The notes under the pieces are model-generated. The model had not been told where the DNA came from. It saw nothing but the letters and a program-made list of their open reading frames with translations, and did not search any database. This document shows, in pieces, positions 24,477 to 33,617 of a stretch of 61,697 nucleotides of DNA (its first letter is position 1; each line of letters opens with the position of its first letter). Position numbers and translations under genes: made by a program. This DNA is from Marinospirillum sp. (lineage in GTDB: Bacteria > Pseudomonadota > Gammaproteobacteria > Pseudomonadales > Halomonadaceae): positions 1 through 61,697 of the forward strand of contig SKOQ01000063.1 of assembly GCA_007119985.1 (NCBI GenBank). Direction: 5' to 3'.

Positions 24477-25424
24477 ATGGCTTCTAATTTAGCCTTTGTT
24501 TTCCCAGGTCAGGGCTCCCAACAGTTGGGGATGCTGGCTGAACTGGCCGAGCGCTATGCGGTCGTCCGTGCAACCTTTGAAGAGGCATCGGGCGTGCTGG
24601 GCTACGATATGTGGCAGCTTGTCCAAGAAGGCCCCATCGAGCAGCTCAACCAAACAGACAAGACACAGCCAGCTCTGTTGGCCGCTAGCGTCGCTATTTG
24701 GCGAGTTTGGAAGGAGTTGGAAGGCGCGCCGCCCGCCTGGTTGGCTGGGCATAGTCTGGGCGAATATTCCGCGCTGGTGTGTAGCGGCGCACTCGATTTT
24801 GCCGACGGTTTGCGCTTAGTGCGCAAGCGTGGTGAATTGATGCAGGCGGCTGTACCCCAGGGTAAAGGTGCGATGGCCGCGATTCTTGGCTTGGGTGCTG
24901 AAGAAATAGAGCAGGCTTGTGCCGCTGCAGCGCAGGGTGAAGTTGTTCAGCCGGTCAACTACAATGCGCCGGGTCAGATCGTGATCGCGGGTAGTGTTGC
25001 AGCTGTAGAACGTGCGATGGCGGCCTGTCAGGCTGCTGGGGCGCGTAAGGCGATGCCGCTGCCTGTGAGCGTGCCTTCTCACTGTGAGTTGATGCGCCCA
25101 GCCGCAGAAGAGTTGGCCGCTGAATTGGCTCGTATTCAGCTGAACAAGCCGCGTGTTCCAGTGGTGCAAAACGTACACGCCCAGCCTGAATCAGATGTGA
25201 ATGTGATTCGTGCGCACCTGGTTGAGCAGCTCTTCCGTCCTGTACGCTGGATAGAGTGTATTGAATATATGGCCGAGCAGGGCGTCGACACTTATATTGA
25301 GTGCGGTCCGGGTAAGGTGTTGATCGGCTTAAACAAGCGCATTGTTAAGAATGCAAAATCCTTAGCGGTCAATGATCCTGACTCAGTGATGTCAGCGCTC
25401 GACCTGTTCCGTGCCGAAGCCTAA
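24477..25424 (+). CDS. fabD: Malonyl-CoA:ACP transacylase
   Basis: Transfers malonyl from CoA to ACP to start each fatty-acid elongation. 315 residues. FPGQGSQQLGML near the start, nucleophile Ser93 in GHSLGEYSAL, and the catalytic His in VPSHCELMRPAA are all visible. AAGGTGAT precedes the ATG. It heads fabD-fabG-acpP-fabF; plsX and fabH, which usually precede it, are not in this window. Confidence 0.97.
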   Translation: MASNLAFVFPGQGSQQLGMLAELAERYAVVRATFEEASGVLGYDMWQLVQEGPIEQLNQTDKTQPALLAASVAIWRVWKELEGAPPAWLAGHSLGEYSALVCSGALDFADGLRLVRKRGELMQAAVPQGKGAMAAILGLGAEEIEQACAAAAQGEVVQPVNYNAPGQIVIAGSVAAVERAMAACQAAGARKAMPLPVSVPSHCELMRPAAEELAAELARIQLNKPRVPVVQNVHAQPESDVNVIRAHLVEQLFRPVRWIECIEYMAEQGVDTYIECGPGKVLIGLNKRIVKNAKSLAVNDPDSVMSALDLFRAEA

Positions 25425-25436
25425 AAGGAAGCTGTG

Positions 25437-26201
25437 ATGACTTCTTCATTGATGCAACAGAATTTGGAAGGGCGTGTAGCCCTGATTACTGGGGCCAGCC
25501 GAGGTATTGGCCGAGCGATCGCTTTACAGCTGGCCGCGATGGGCGCCACTGTCATTGGTACGGCCACCAGTGCATCGGGCGCGCAAGCCATTAGTGAAGG
25601 CTTCCAGCAGGCTGGCGTGCAGGGTGAGGGCTGGGTTCTTAATGTCACGGATGCCGATTCGATTGATCAGCTGATGAAGGCTGTGACAGAAAAGTATGGC
25701 GCTCCGTTAATTTTGGTGAATAATGCCGGCATCACAAAAGATAATTTGATGCTGCGCATGAAAGAAACGGAATGGGATGAGGTGATGGACACCAACCTCA
25801 AATCTGTTTTCCGGATGACCAAAGCCTGCTTGAAAGGCATGACCAAGGCGCGCTGGGGTCGGATTATTAATATCAGCTCCGTCGTCGCGACCATGGGTAA
25901 TGCGGGTCAGGCTAACTATGCTGCTGCTAAGGCGGGTATGGAAGGCATGACGCGTTCTTTGGCGCGTGAACTTGGTGCGCGAAATATTACTGTCAATGCT
26001 GTTGCCCCTGGCTTTATTGCAACAGATATGACTGAGGTGTTGCCGGAGGAGCAAAAGGCTTTTCTGGCACAACAGATCCCGCTTTCACGTCTTGGACAAC
26101 CAGAAGAAATTGCCGCAGCCGTTGGCTTCTTAGCTAGTGTGCAAGCTGGATACATTACTGGTGAAACCCTGCATGTGAATGGCGGTATGAACATGCGTTA
26201 A
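25437..26201 (+). CDS. fabG: 3-oxoacyl-ACP reductase
   Basis: NADPH-dependent short-chain dehydrogenase reducing beta-ketoacyl-ACP. 254 residues from the ATG at 25437, with AGGAA 6 bases upstream; the GTG just before it is rejected. It has the cofactor loop TGASRGIGRAIAL, LVNNAGIT, catalytic Ser in INISSVV, and Tyr/Lys in ANYAAAKAGMEG. It ends with the FabG-typical ITGETLHVNGGMNM. It lies 12 bases after fabD. Confidence 0.97.
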   Translation: MTSSLMQQNLEGRVALITGASRGIGRAIALQLAAMGATVIGTATSASGAQAISEGFQQAGVQGEGWVLNVTDADSIDQLMKAVTEKYGAPLILVNNAGITKDNLMLRMKETEWDEVMDTNLKSVFRMTKACLKGMTKARWGRIINISSVVATMGNAGQANYAAAKAGMEGMTRSLARELGARNITVNAVAPGFIATDMTEVLPEEQKAFLAQQIPLSRLGQPEEIAAAVGFLASVQAGYITGETLHVNGGMNMR

Positions 26202-26245
26202 TGCTGTTTCTTCGAAGCTGAGTCGAGGGTTGGCTTTTAAGTCAG

Positions 26246-26265
26246 TGATTTAACAAGTTAAATCA
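26246..26265. promoter_or_regulatory. 20-bp AT-rich palindrome upstream of acpP
   Basis: TGATTTAAC and GTTAAATCA are perfect 9-bp arms around AA. The site lies 19 bases upstream of the predicted acpP -35, a position suited to an activator, or it may be a fabG 3' hairpin. No T-tract follows. Confidence 0.45.
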
Positions 26266-26283
26266 GTGGTTTGAATTTTTACC

Positions 26284-26312
26284 TTGCATGACTGAGTTTC
26301 GGTTTATAAACT
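26284..26312 (+). promoter_or_regulatory. Predicted acpP promoter
   Basis: TTGCAT (26284-26289), a 17-base spacer, then TAAACT (26307-26312). An internal acpP promoter is expected, since ACP is needed far above the enzymes. Confidence 0.5.
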
Positions 26313-26372
26313 AGCCTGCAAATCATCAAGTGCACTGCACGGCAAGAGTCTAATCAGGAGTAATAAAACGTT

Positions 26373-26606
26373 ATGAGTACCATCGAAGAGCGCGTAAAAA
26401 AGATTGTCGCCGAACAACTGGGTGTGAAAGAAGAGGAAATTCAGAACTCTTCCTCGTTCGTTGAGGATCTGGGCGCTGATTCTCTGGACACTGTTGAACT
26501 GGTCATGGCTCTGGAAGAAGAGTTTGAGACAGAGATTCCTGACGAAGAAGCTGAAAAAATCACGACTGTACAAGAAGCGATTAACTACGTTAACGCGCAT
26601 CAGTAA
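26373..26606 (+). CDS. acpP: Acyl carrier protein
   Basis: 77 residues, acidic, MSTIEERVKKIVAEQLGV at the start. Ser37 in GADSLDTVELVMALEEEF is the 4'-phosphopantetheine attachment site. It carries growing acyl chains for the Fab enzymes encoded around it. AGGAG precedes the ATG by 11-12 bases. A terminator follows at 26652, giving acpP its own short transcript. Confidence 0.98.
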   Translation: MSTIEERVKKIVAEQLGVKEEEIQNSSSFVEDLGADSLDTVELVMALEEEFETEIPDEEAEKITTVQEAINYVNAHQ

Positions 26607-26651
26607 GACGTGATGGGTTGGGTGCATTGGCCCAGCCCGCCGAGCATGAAG

Positions 26652-26684
26652 CCGCTTCACCTCAAACAGGTGCAGCGGTTTTTT
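26652..26684 (+). terminator. Intrinsic terminator between acpP and fabF
   Basis: CCGCTtCACCT pairs with AGGTGcAGCGG (one mismatch, 5-base loop), followed by six T (26679-26684). A TATAAT at 26696-26701 just beyond may start fabF transcription. Confidence 0.9.
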
Positions 26685-26789
26685 ATTATTTAAGCTATAA
26701 TCGCGCCAATTTTTTGAGCCCCGCTGCGTGTGCGAGGCAAAATTGGATAGGGTTGAATGGTCAGCTCGACCTAAGTGTGGAGAAGAGGC

Positions 26790-28028
26790 ATGTCTCGAAG
26801 AAGAGTTGTGGTAACGGGGATGGGGTTAGTCACTCCGCTGGGTAATACACTCACTGAATCCTGGGAAGCTATTCTTGCTGGTCGCAGTGGCATGTCCCTG
26901 ATCGAGAAGTTTGATGTCAGCGCTTTTAGTACGCGTTTTGCCGCTGAAGTGAAGAATTTCAATGTTGAAGACTACATGCCAGCTAAAGATGCACGCAAAA
27001 TGGATACCTTTATCCAGTATGGTATGGCTGCCGCGATTCAAGCGATTGAAGATGCGGGCCTAGAAACCACTGAAGCCAATGCTGAGCGTATCGGCTGTGC
27101 GCTGGGTTCAGGTATCGGCGGTTTGCAAATGATCGAAAAAAGTCACGAGTCTTTGCTGAAAAGTGGCCCGCGCAAGGTCTCTCCTTTCTTTGTGCCTGGT
27201 TCGATCATCAATATGATTTCTGGCAACCTGGCTATTCGCTATGGCTATCGTGGCCCGAATATCGCCATTACGACGGCCTGTACTACGGGCACCCATAATA
27301 TTGGTTACTCTGCCCGTACCATTGCTTATGGCGATGCGGATGTGATGATTTGTGGTGGTGCAGAAGCGGCGAGCACTCCGCTGGGTCTCGGTGGTTTTGC
27401 CGCAGCGCGCGCCTTGTCCACACGCAACGATGATCCACAAGCGGCTAGCCGTCCTTGGGATAAAGACCGTGATGGTTTTGTACTGGGTGATGGTGCCGGT
27501 GTTTTGGTTTTGGAAGAGTATGAGCATGCCAAGGCCCGTGGTGCGCGGATTTATGCAGAGTTGACTGGTTTTGGTATGAGTGATGATGCTTATCACATGA
27601 CTTCACCACCTGAGGATGGTCGTGGTGCGGCGGCGGCGATGCAGCACGCTTTACGTGATGCTGGACTCAATCCAGATCAGATTGATTATATCAACGCACA
27701 TGGTACCTCGACGCCAGCGGGTGATATCGCTGAAAGCTTGGCGATTGAAAAAACCCTGGGGTCAGCAGCTAGCCAGGTGGCCGTGAGCTCGACTAAGTCG
27801 ATGATTGGTCACCTGTTGGGCGCGGCGGGTGCTGTTGAAGCGGTCTTTTGTATTCTGGCTATGCGTGATCAGGTGGCGCCACCAACGATCAACCTCGATC
27901 AGCCAGAAGAAGGTTGCCGTTTAGACTATGTGCCGCATCAAGCTCGTGCGATGAAAATCCAGCACACGCTGTCCAACTCCTTTGGGTTTGGTGGCACCAA
28001 TGGTAGCTTGATTTTCAGCCAAATCTAA
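26790..28028 (+). CDS. fabF: Beta-ketoacyl-ACP synthase II
   Basis: Condensing enzyme for elongation and temperature control of unsaturated chains. 412 residues from the ATG at 26790, preceded by GAGAAGAGG. It has the catalytic Cys in TTACTTGTHNIG, His residues in INAHGTSTPAGD and STKSMIGHLLGAAG, and the C-terminal SNSFGFGGTN. The upstream in-frame GTG is rejected on family length. pabC begins 3 bases after the stop. Confidence 0.97.
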   Translation: MSRRRVVVTGMGLVTPLGNTLTESWEAILAGRSGMSLIEKFDVSAFSTRFAAEVKNFNVEDYMPAKDARKMDTFIQYGMAAAIQAIEDAGLETTEANAERIGCALGSGIGGLQMIEKSHESLLKSGPRKVSPFFVPGSIINMISGNLAIRYGYRGPNIAITTACTTGTHNIGYSARTIAYGDADVMICGGAEAASTPLGLGGFAAARALSTRNDDPQAASRPWDKDRDGFVLGDGAGVLVLEEYEHAKARGARIYAELTGFGMSDDAYHMTSPPEDGRGAAAAMQHALRDAGLNPDQIDYINAHGTSTPAGDIAESLAIEKTLGSAASQVAVSSTKSMIGHLLGAAGAVEAVFCILAMRDQVAPPTINLDQPEEGCRLDYVPHQARAMKIQHTLSNSFGFGGTNGSLIFSQI

Positions 28029-28031
28029 GCC

Positions 28032-28892
28032 ATGTCTTTGCTGCTGCTGGATGGTCGCGCCCCTCTGCCGAGTGACCTTGATTGGTTACTGGCCAGTCGA
28101 GCCCTTGCTTTTGGCGAAGGCTTGTTTACCAGTGTGCGCCTTTGGCAGCAGCAACCTCTTTTTTGGCCCGATCACCTTCGCCGTTTGCAAAGAGGGATGC
28201 AGCGACTGGGTGTGATGTTCAGTCCAGCCATCTGGGAGGCTTTGGAGCAGGAAGTGCTGCAACTGGCCCAGCAGCAGGGTGAAGGCCGCTTGAAGGTCAT
28301 GTTGCTTGCTGGTCCAGGAGGGCAAGGCTATGCCCGTCAACAAGCAGACCTACCTTGGCATCGCTTGGTACATGCGCAACCTCTGCCGATCGATGCGACC
28401 TTATACCAAGGTCAGCCTGTTTGGTGGCTGGCTTGTCCCGCAGCAGGCCCACATTCAGAAACCAAGCATCTCAATCGCTTATCACAAGTTTTGGCGGCGG
28501 ATGCCTGCCCAGCACCTTACCGTGAAGCGCTTTTATACAGTGCTCAGGGTGATATCAAAGAGGGGATCGCACGCAACCTTTTTTGGCGATCTCAGGGATG
28601 TTGGTTTACCCCCTGTTTAGCGTCTGGCGCCCTCGCTGGTGTCATGCGCCAACAGTTGATCGGCTTTTTGGGCGAAAACCTGCGCGAAGTCAAAACCCAA
28701 CTTGTTGATCTGCAACAGGCTGACGAGGTGTTTTTGTGCAACAGTGTGCAAGGTCTCTGGCCTGTGACCCGTCTTGATCATGCTGGCGGTACGCTGGCCT
28801 CTTGGCCTCTTGGCCCTTCGACTCGCCAATTAATGGCTCATTTTCATGTTCAGATGGGCTTACCTCTCCCATCTTCAGTCTGCTCCTTGTGA
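28032..28892 (+). CDS. pabC: Aminodeoxychorismate lyase
   Basis: PLP fold-type IV enzyme that forms p-aminobenzoate for folate. 286 residues. It has the start LLLDGRAPL, RALAFGEGLFTSVRL and the Glu/Asn segment ALLYSAQGDIKEGIARNLFW. The second half holds GALAGVMRQQLI, as in BCAT-like folds. The PLP Lys is probably in ETKHLNRL. The neighbourhood fabF-pabC-mltG-tmk-holB is conserved in many gammaproteobacteria and supports the call. Confidence 0.94.
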   Translation: MSLLLLDGRAPLPSDLDWLLASRALAFGEGLFTSVRLWQQQPLFWPDHLRRLQRGMQRLGVMFSPAIWEALEQEVLQLAQQQGEGRLKVMLLAGPGGQGYARQQADLPWHRLVHAQPLPIDATLYQGQPVWWLACPAAGPHSETKHLNRLSQVLAADACPAPYREALLYSAQGDIKEGIARNLFWRSQGCWFTPCLASGALAGVMRQQLIGFLGENLREVKTQLVDLQQADEVFLCNSVQGLWPVTRLDHAGGTLASWPLGPSTRQLMAHFHVQMGLPLPSSVCSL

Positions 28893-28899
28893 TCTTCTT

Positions 28900-29949
28900 A
28901 TGATGAAAAAGTTATTGATGGGTGTCTTGCTCAGTCTGCTGCTGATCAGTGCCAGCGTGATGTGGGGTTGGCAGCAACTCCATCAGCCTTTGCAGCTCGA
29001 TGCCTCGCGCAGCCTCGATGTCCCAGCTGGACGCGGCTTTATGCAGGTGGCTCAGCAACTGGAACGCGAGGGCCTCGTGCGGCACCTCTTGCCGATGCGC
29101 CTCTGGTTACGGTTGACGCAAGATCCAGCGGCCATTCGAGCAGGAGAGTATCTTCTTGAACCTGGGCTGACTTTCATGGAGCTCAAAGCGCTGCTCGAAT
29201 CGGGTCAGGTGGTGCAGTATAGCCTGACGATTCCAGAGGGCCGGACGTTCAATGATTTTCGTGCACGTCTTGCAGCCGCGCCTTATCTTGAGCCGATAAC
29301 GTCCGAATGGACGGAAGCGGACATCATGGCGGCCTTAGGTCAGCCTGATCAGCCAGCAGAAGGCTGGTTCTTTCCTAGTACCTATGTGTATCACAAGGGG
29401 ATGCGTGATCTGGATATTCTGCGCCAGGCGCATCAGCGCATGCAGCGTCTGCTCGAGACAGTCTGGGCAGAACGTCAAGAACCTCTACCCTATGCTTCGC
29501 CTTATGAGGCTTTGATTATGGCCTCGATTATTGAGCGAGAAACTGGGGCACCGCATGAGCGTCGTGATATAGCGGGTGTTTTTGTGCGGCGTTTAGAGCG
29601 CGGAATGCGGCTGCAAACCGATCCGACCGTGATCTATGGTATGGGAGAGCGCTATCAAGGACGGATTACGCGTCGTGATCTGCGCGAGCCTACCCCTTGG
29701 AATACCTATGTGATCAACGGTCTACCACCGACACCGATTGCCCTGCCTGGTGAAGCGGCCTTGCGCGCCAGTGTCGACCCAGCACCAGGGGATACCTATT
29801 ATTTTGTAGCGCGAGGTGATGGGACGCATCATTTTTCACGCACCCTGCAAGAGCATAACCGTGCCGTGCGCGAGTATCAGCTCAATCGCCGTGAGGGTTA
29901 CCGCTCATGGCCCGCCCCCAACACGACGGAGACCCCTGCTGATGACTAA
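28900..29949 (+). CDS. mltG: Endolytic murein transglycosylase
   Basis: Inner-membrane enzyme that cleaves nascent glycan strands and sets their length. 349 residues: one N-terminal membrane helix (about 4-23), a LysM-like region, then the YceG catalytic domain. The catalytic Glu212 is in MASIIERETGAPHERRDI, with VFVRRLERGMRLQTDPTVIYG next and TPWNTYVINGLPPTPI later. Start at 28900 or 28903; the stop of pabC is 8 bases upstream and mltG overlaps tmk by 8 bases. Confidence 0.96.
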   Translation: MMKKLLMGVLLSLLLISASVMWGWQQLHQPLQLDASRSLDVPAGRGFMQVAQQLEREGLVRHLLPMRLWLRLTQDPAAIRAGEYLLEPGLTFMELKALLESGQVVQYSLTIPEGRTFNDFRARLAAAPYLEPITSEWTEADIMAALGQPDQPAEGWFFPSTYVYHKGMRDLDILRQAHQRMQRLLETVWAERQEPLPYASPYEALIMASIIERETGAPHERRDIAGVFVRRLERGMRLQTDPTVIYGMGERYQGRITRRDLREPTPWNTYVINGLPPTPIALPGEAALRASVDPAPGDTYYFVARGDGTHHFSRTLQEHNRAVREYQLNRREGYRSWPAPNTTETPADD

Positions 29950-30598
29950 TCGCCCAGGATTATTCTTGACCCTTGAAGGCGGTGAAGGCGCTGGCAAAAC
30001 TACGAATCTTCGTTGGATCGCCGAGTGTTTAGATCAAGCCGGTATTCCTTGGGTCGCAACCCGCGAGCCAGGTGGCACACCCTTGGCCGAGCAGTTGCGT
30101 GGACTCTTACTTCAAGCCGCCTCAGATGAACCCTTGAGTGCTGAGACAGAGTTGCTGCTGATGTTCGCCGCGCGCTCACAGCATTTGCAGCAGGTGATCC
30201 ATCCTGCCTTAGCGGCAGGTCAGTGGGTTTTGTGCGATCGCTTTACAGACGCCACCTTTGCTTATCAGGGCGGTGGGCGGGGCTATCCTGTTGCGGATAT
30301 TGCGTATCTGGAGCAGTTAGTGCAAAAGGAGCGACGTCCTGATGCGACCTTTTTGCTGGATCTGCCACTCGATCAAACCGCCGCTCGTCTTGATCAGCGC
30401 GGGCAGCAGCGAGATCGTTTTGAACAAGAAGACGAAGTCTTTTTTACGCGTGTGCGAGAAGCCTATCTGGCGCGCGCTGCTGCTGAACCAGAGCGCTTTT
30501 ATGTCATTGATGCCGCGCAACCTTTAGAGCAGGTTCAGCGCCAGCTTGCGACACCGCTGGATCGCTTGATCGAGGCTTGGCAAGCGAGGCCAGTCTGA
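29942..30598 (+). CDS. tmk: Thymidylate kinase
   Basis: Phosphorylates dTMP to dTDP. 218 residues: P-loop TLEGGEGAGKTTNLR (10-24), DR(F/Y) motif CDRFTDATFAYQGGGRG, and VATREPGGTPLAEQLR, which carries the conserved Arg. The ATG at 29942 overlaps the mltG end, and the TGA overlaps the holB ATG (TGATG). Confidence 0.96.
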   Translation: MTNRPGLFLTLEGGEGAGKTTNLRWIAECLDQAGIPWVATREPGGTPLAEQLRGLLLQAASDEPLSAETELLLMFAARSQHLQQVIHPALAAGQWVLCDRFTDATFAYQGGGRGYPVADIAYLEQLVQKERRPDATFLLDLPLDQTAARLDQRGQQRDRFEQEDEVFFTRVREAYLARAAAEPERFYVIDAAQPLEQVQRQLATPLDRLIEAWQARPV

Positions 30599-31602
30599 TG
30601 TCGGCCTTGCATGTCGAGCAAAAGCCCGCCTTGCCACTGCCTTGGCACGCCACCATCTGGCAGCAGTGGCACCAACAGCTGTACGCCGATCGCCTGCCGC
30701 ATGCTCTGTTGATCAGCGGTGAGGCGGGTTTAGGCAAGCGGACACTCGCCCGCGCTTTGGCCCATTTTTTATTGTGTGAGCAGCCTCAAGGCCAGCATCC
30801 CTGTGGGCATTGTGCTGGCTGTCAGCTGCTCGAAAGTGGCTTTCATCCTGATTGGTATAATCTTCAGCCAGAGGCCGAAGGGAAGGCCATACGGATCGAT
30901 GCGATTCGTGATCTGACTCAGCGTTTACATCAGAGCGCGCAGAAGGGGGGCTATAAGGTCGTCCTGCTTTGGCCAGCGGAGGCGCTGAATCTTCATGCTG
31001 CCAATGCGCTTTTGAAAACATTAGAAGAGCCAGAGCCTGCAACCCTTTTTATTTTGGTCAGTGATCAGCCCTCGCGCCTGCCGGCAACGCTCAGAAGTCG
31101 CTGTCAGCATTGGGCTTTACCGATTCCGCGCCGAGAAGACATTCTGCCTTGGCTGAGTTGTCAGCTGAGTGCAGATCAACAGCCAGAGCAGCTGCTACGC
31201 GCCGCAGGTGGCCGACCTTTCGCAGCGCTGAAGCTTCTTGATACGAGTATTGAACAGCAGCGTATTGAGCTCGTGCGCTTGATGGAGCAGCTCACCTGCG
31301 GTGCTGATCCTTTAGAGTTGATCGCGCCCTTAAAAAAATTGGAGCTGCCTTGGGTGGTCAGCAGTCTCAATCGTTGGTGCGCTGAAACGCTGCGCCTGGT
31401 GATGGTGGGTGAGGCGGCGGTACAGGATACGCGACAAATGCCGCTTTATCAGCAGTGGGCGGATTGCTTTTCTCTACAGCAGTTATTGGCTGTACAACAA
31501 GAGTTGCAGCAACGCCAGCGCCATCTGCAGGGCCACCCAAACGAAGAGCTTTTTCTAGAAGGTCTGGTGATTACACTTCAGAGGGCATTGCACGATGAAT
31601 GA
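30598..31602 (+). CDS. holB: DNA polymerase III subunit delta-prime
   Basis: Clamp-loader subunit of the AAA+ family, 334 residues. It has a relaxed P-loop ISGEAGLGKRTLARALAHF, the zinc cluster CGHCAGC, and sensor region KTLEEPEPATLFILVSDQPS with SRC-like LRSRCQHW. Delta-prime normally does not hydrolyse ATP. It starts in TGATG with tmk and overlaps the PilZ gene by 8 bases (ATGAATGA). Confidence 0.94.
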   Translation: MSALHVEQKPALPLPWHATIWQQWHQQLYADRLPHALLISGEAGLGKRTLARALAHFLLCEQPQGQHPCGHCAGCQLLESGFHPDWYNLQPEAEGKAIRIDAIRDLTQRLHQSAQKGGYKVVLLWPAEALNLHAANALLKTLEEPEPATLFILVSDQPSRLPATLRSRCQHWALPIPRREDILPWLSCQLSADQQPEQLLRAAGGRPFAALKLLDTSIEQQRIELVRLMEQLTCGADPLELIAPLKKLELPWVVSSLNRWCAETLRLVMVGEAAVQDTRQMPLYQQWADCFSLQQLLAVQQELQQRQRHLQGHPNEELFLEGLVITLQRALHDE

Positions 31603-31942
31603 AACATCTAAGCATCTTACGTTGACAATCAAGGATCTCCCCAGTCTCTATGCGGCTTATATGCCTTTTCTCAAGAATGGCGGCCTTTTTATCCCAACGG
31701 CCAGCTATTTTCATCCTGGGCAGATGATTTTTGTCAGCGTCCAGCTACCCGGCGAAGCCGAACCGCAACGCTACCATGGACGAGTGGCATGGCGTACACC
31801 TGTTGGTGCCCAAGGGCGAAGAACACCGGGCGTCGGGATTCATTTTGATCAGGTTGAAGATGGCGTGATTTCACCGCGTCAACAGATCGAAAAACTGCTT
31901 GGCGATCTGTTGCAAAGCGATAAACCCACCCAAACGATTTAA
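31595..31942 (+). CDS. pilZ: PilZ-domain protein, type IV pilus PilZ type
   Basis: 115 residues. Sequence PFLKNGGLFIPT, VQLPGEAEPQRYHGRVAW and PGVGIHFD fits the PilZ orthologue group found after holB in pseudomonads and xanthomonads. It lacks the RxxxR and (D/N)xSxxG residues needed for cyclic-di-GMP. In that group PilZ supports type IV pilus assembly by binding PilB/FimX-like partners. Whether pilB exists here is outside the window. Confidence 0.92.
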   Translation: MNETSKHLTLTIKDLPSLYAAYMPFLKNGGLFIPTASYFHPGQMIFVSVQLPGEAEPQRYHGRVAWRTPVGAQGRRTPGVGIHFDQVEDGVISPRQQIEKLLGDLLQSDKPTQTI

Positions 31943-31996
31943 AGCCAGTCGCTGCTGTCTTACAAGGCAGACGGTGGCTTGCGAAGAGAGAAGACG

Positions 31997-32824
31997 ATGC
32001 ATCTTGTTGATTCCCACTGCCATTTAGATATGTTAGACCTCACGCGCACCTCAGTCGGTGCGCAGGCCGATCTAGCGCAGGTGCTGGCCGCTGCGCGTCG
32101 TCGCGGTGTGAAGCACTTCTTATCGATTAATGTTGATCCGCAGCAGTTCGATGCCCTGCAGGCGCTGGTGGCCCCCTTTGCTGATGTCAGCCTGAGCCTG
32201 GGCTTGCATCCACTGCATTATGCTGATGCCCAGCCGTTGAGTCCGGAGGCGCTGTTAGATAAAGCGCGCCATGAGCGCGTGGTGGCCATTGGTGAAACCG
32301 GTTTGGATTACCATTATGATCAGACCCACCACGCACAACAGCGCGCCTCTTTTGCTGAGCATCTTGAAGTGGCTCTGGCGGTTAATAAGCCGGTGATCGT
32401 ACATACTCGTGATGCTGCTGAAGATACTCTGGCTTTATTGCGCCCTTTTTGTGAGCGTGGTGGTCAGGGCGTGATTCATTGTTTTACCGAAGATCTGGCC
32501 TTTGCGCGTGAAGTGATCGCCATGGGTTTGTATATCTCCTTCTCTGGTATTGTGACCTTTCATTCTGCCAAGGCGCTGCGTGAAGTGGCGCGAGTGGTCC
32601 CCTTGGATCGACTGTTAGTCGAAACCGATGCGCCTTATCTTGCGCCTGTGCCCTTTCGCGGCCAGCAGAATGAGCCTGGCTATGTGCGCGAAGTGGCCGG
32701 TTGTTTGGCCGAGCTGCGCGGCTTAAGTCCAGAACTGGTCGCCCAGCAAACGACGGAGAACTTTTTCCGTCTTTTTCAGTGTGCGCGGCCTGTGTTCACG
32801 TCTGAGTCAGAGCTGAGCGGCTAG
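31997..32824 (+). CDS. TatD-family metal-dependent DNase
   Basis: 275 residues of the amidohydrolase-like TatD fold. Metal ligands are in VDSHCHLD, GETGLDYHYD, VIVHTRDA, GVIHCFT and LLVETDAPYLAPVPFRG. The ATG at 31997 follows GAGAGAAG. The position after pilZ corresponds to the YcfH-like member. Its 3'-5' exonuclease role is inferred from E. coli TatD/YcfH. Confidence 0.94.
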   Translation: MHLVDSHCHLDMLDLTRTSVGAQADLAQVLAAARRRGVKHFLSINVDPQQFDALQALVAPFADVSLSLGLHPLHYADAQPLSPEALLDKARHERVVAIGETGLDYHYDQTHHAQQRASFAEHLEVALAVNKPVIVHTRDAAEDTLALLRPFCERGGQGVIHCFTEDLAFAREVIAMGLYISFSGIVTFHSAKALREVARVVPLDRLLVETDAPYLAPVPFRGQQNEPGYVREVAGCLAELRGLSPELVAQQTTENFFRLFQCARPVFTSESELSG

Positions 32825-32875
32825 CTGCTGCAAGAGCCAAAGGCTTGCTTTCATGCCTGAAGCTGATTAATCTTG

Positions 32876-32899
32876 TGACCAATATTTGTTTTCTGGTCA
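32876..32899. promoter_or_regulatory. Inverted repeat upstream of the tetR gene
   Basis: TGACCA (32876-32881) and TGGTCA (32894-32899) are exact inverted copies separated by 12 AT-rich bases, 36 bases before the ATG. It could be an autoregulatory operator of the TetR protein. Confidence 0.35.
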
Positions 32900-32934
32900 T
32901 CCGGTTGAGGGTGGCTCGCCGCTAGGAGTTGTCC

Positions 32935-33609
32935 ATGGTTGAATCTCCCGTAGAAAAACAAGCGCGCCGAGTGCGTGAATTTCGTCAGCGTGAACAGCGT
33001 ATTCTGGAAGCCGCCTTAGCGCTTTTTTTACAGCAGGGTGAAGATCGCGTCACGGTGGAGATGATCGCCGAGCAGGTGGGTATCGGCAAGGGCACCATTT
33101 ACAAACACTTCAGCACAAAATCAGAAATCTACCTGCGCTTAATGGTGGATTACGAGCGTGAAATGGCCGCCTTGTTTCAGTCGCCGAAGATTTCTCAGGA
33201 TAAAGAAGCGCTCTCACGCGCTTATTTTGAGTTTCGGATGCAAGAGCCAGCCAAGTATCTTCTCTTTAATCGCTTAGAAGAAAAGCTGGTCAAAAGCAAC
33301 GTAGTGCCGGATATGATCGAAGAGTTGCATCGGTTTCGCGCCAAGAATTTGGAAAGCCTGTCTGAGCTGATAGGCGCGCGGGTTGATGAAGGGCTGCTGG
33401 AAGATGTGCCACCCTATTTTCACTACTGCGCCGCCTGGGCTTTTGTGCATGGTGCAGCCGTTTTATATCAATCTGAGTTTTTTCAGGATGTGATTCAAGA
33501 TAAAGACGAGTTCTTTCGTTTTATGATGGATATCGGTGTACGCATGGGCAATCGCGGCCAACGTGGTAAAAAGCGTCCTGATGCCCCTCAAAGCGATCCG
33601 ACTCTTTAG
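32935..33609 (+). CDS. TetR-family transcriptional regulator
   Basis: 224 residues. The N-terminal helix-turn-helix is RILEAALALFLQQGEDRVTV then AEQVGIGKGTIYKHFSTKSE. The C-terminal ligand/dimer domain is helical with no recognised ligand signature. The ATG at 32935 has AGGAG 6 bases upstream; an earlier TTG is rejected. It occupies the position of the TetR gene downstream of tatD in pseudomonads (PA2957-like, from memory). It is not the PsrA orthologue by its recognition helix. Its stop is 8 bases before the DUF1285 gene. Confidence 0.93.
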   Translation: MVESPVEKQARRVREFRQREQRILEAALALFLQQGEDRVTVEMIAEQVGIGKGTIYKHFSTKSEIYLRLMVDYEREMAALFQSPKISQDKEALSRAYFEFRMQEPAKYLLFNRLEEKLVKSNVVPDMIEELHRFRAKNLESLSELIGARVDEGLLEDVPPYFHYCAAWAFVHGAAVLYQSEFFQDVIQDKDEFFRFMMDIGVRMGNRGQRGKKRPDAPQSDPTL

Positions 33610-33617
33610 GAGGTGAT

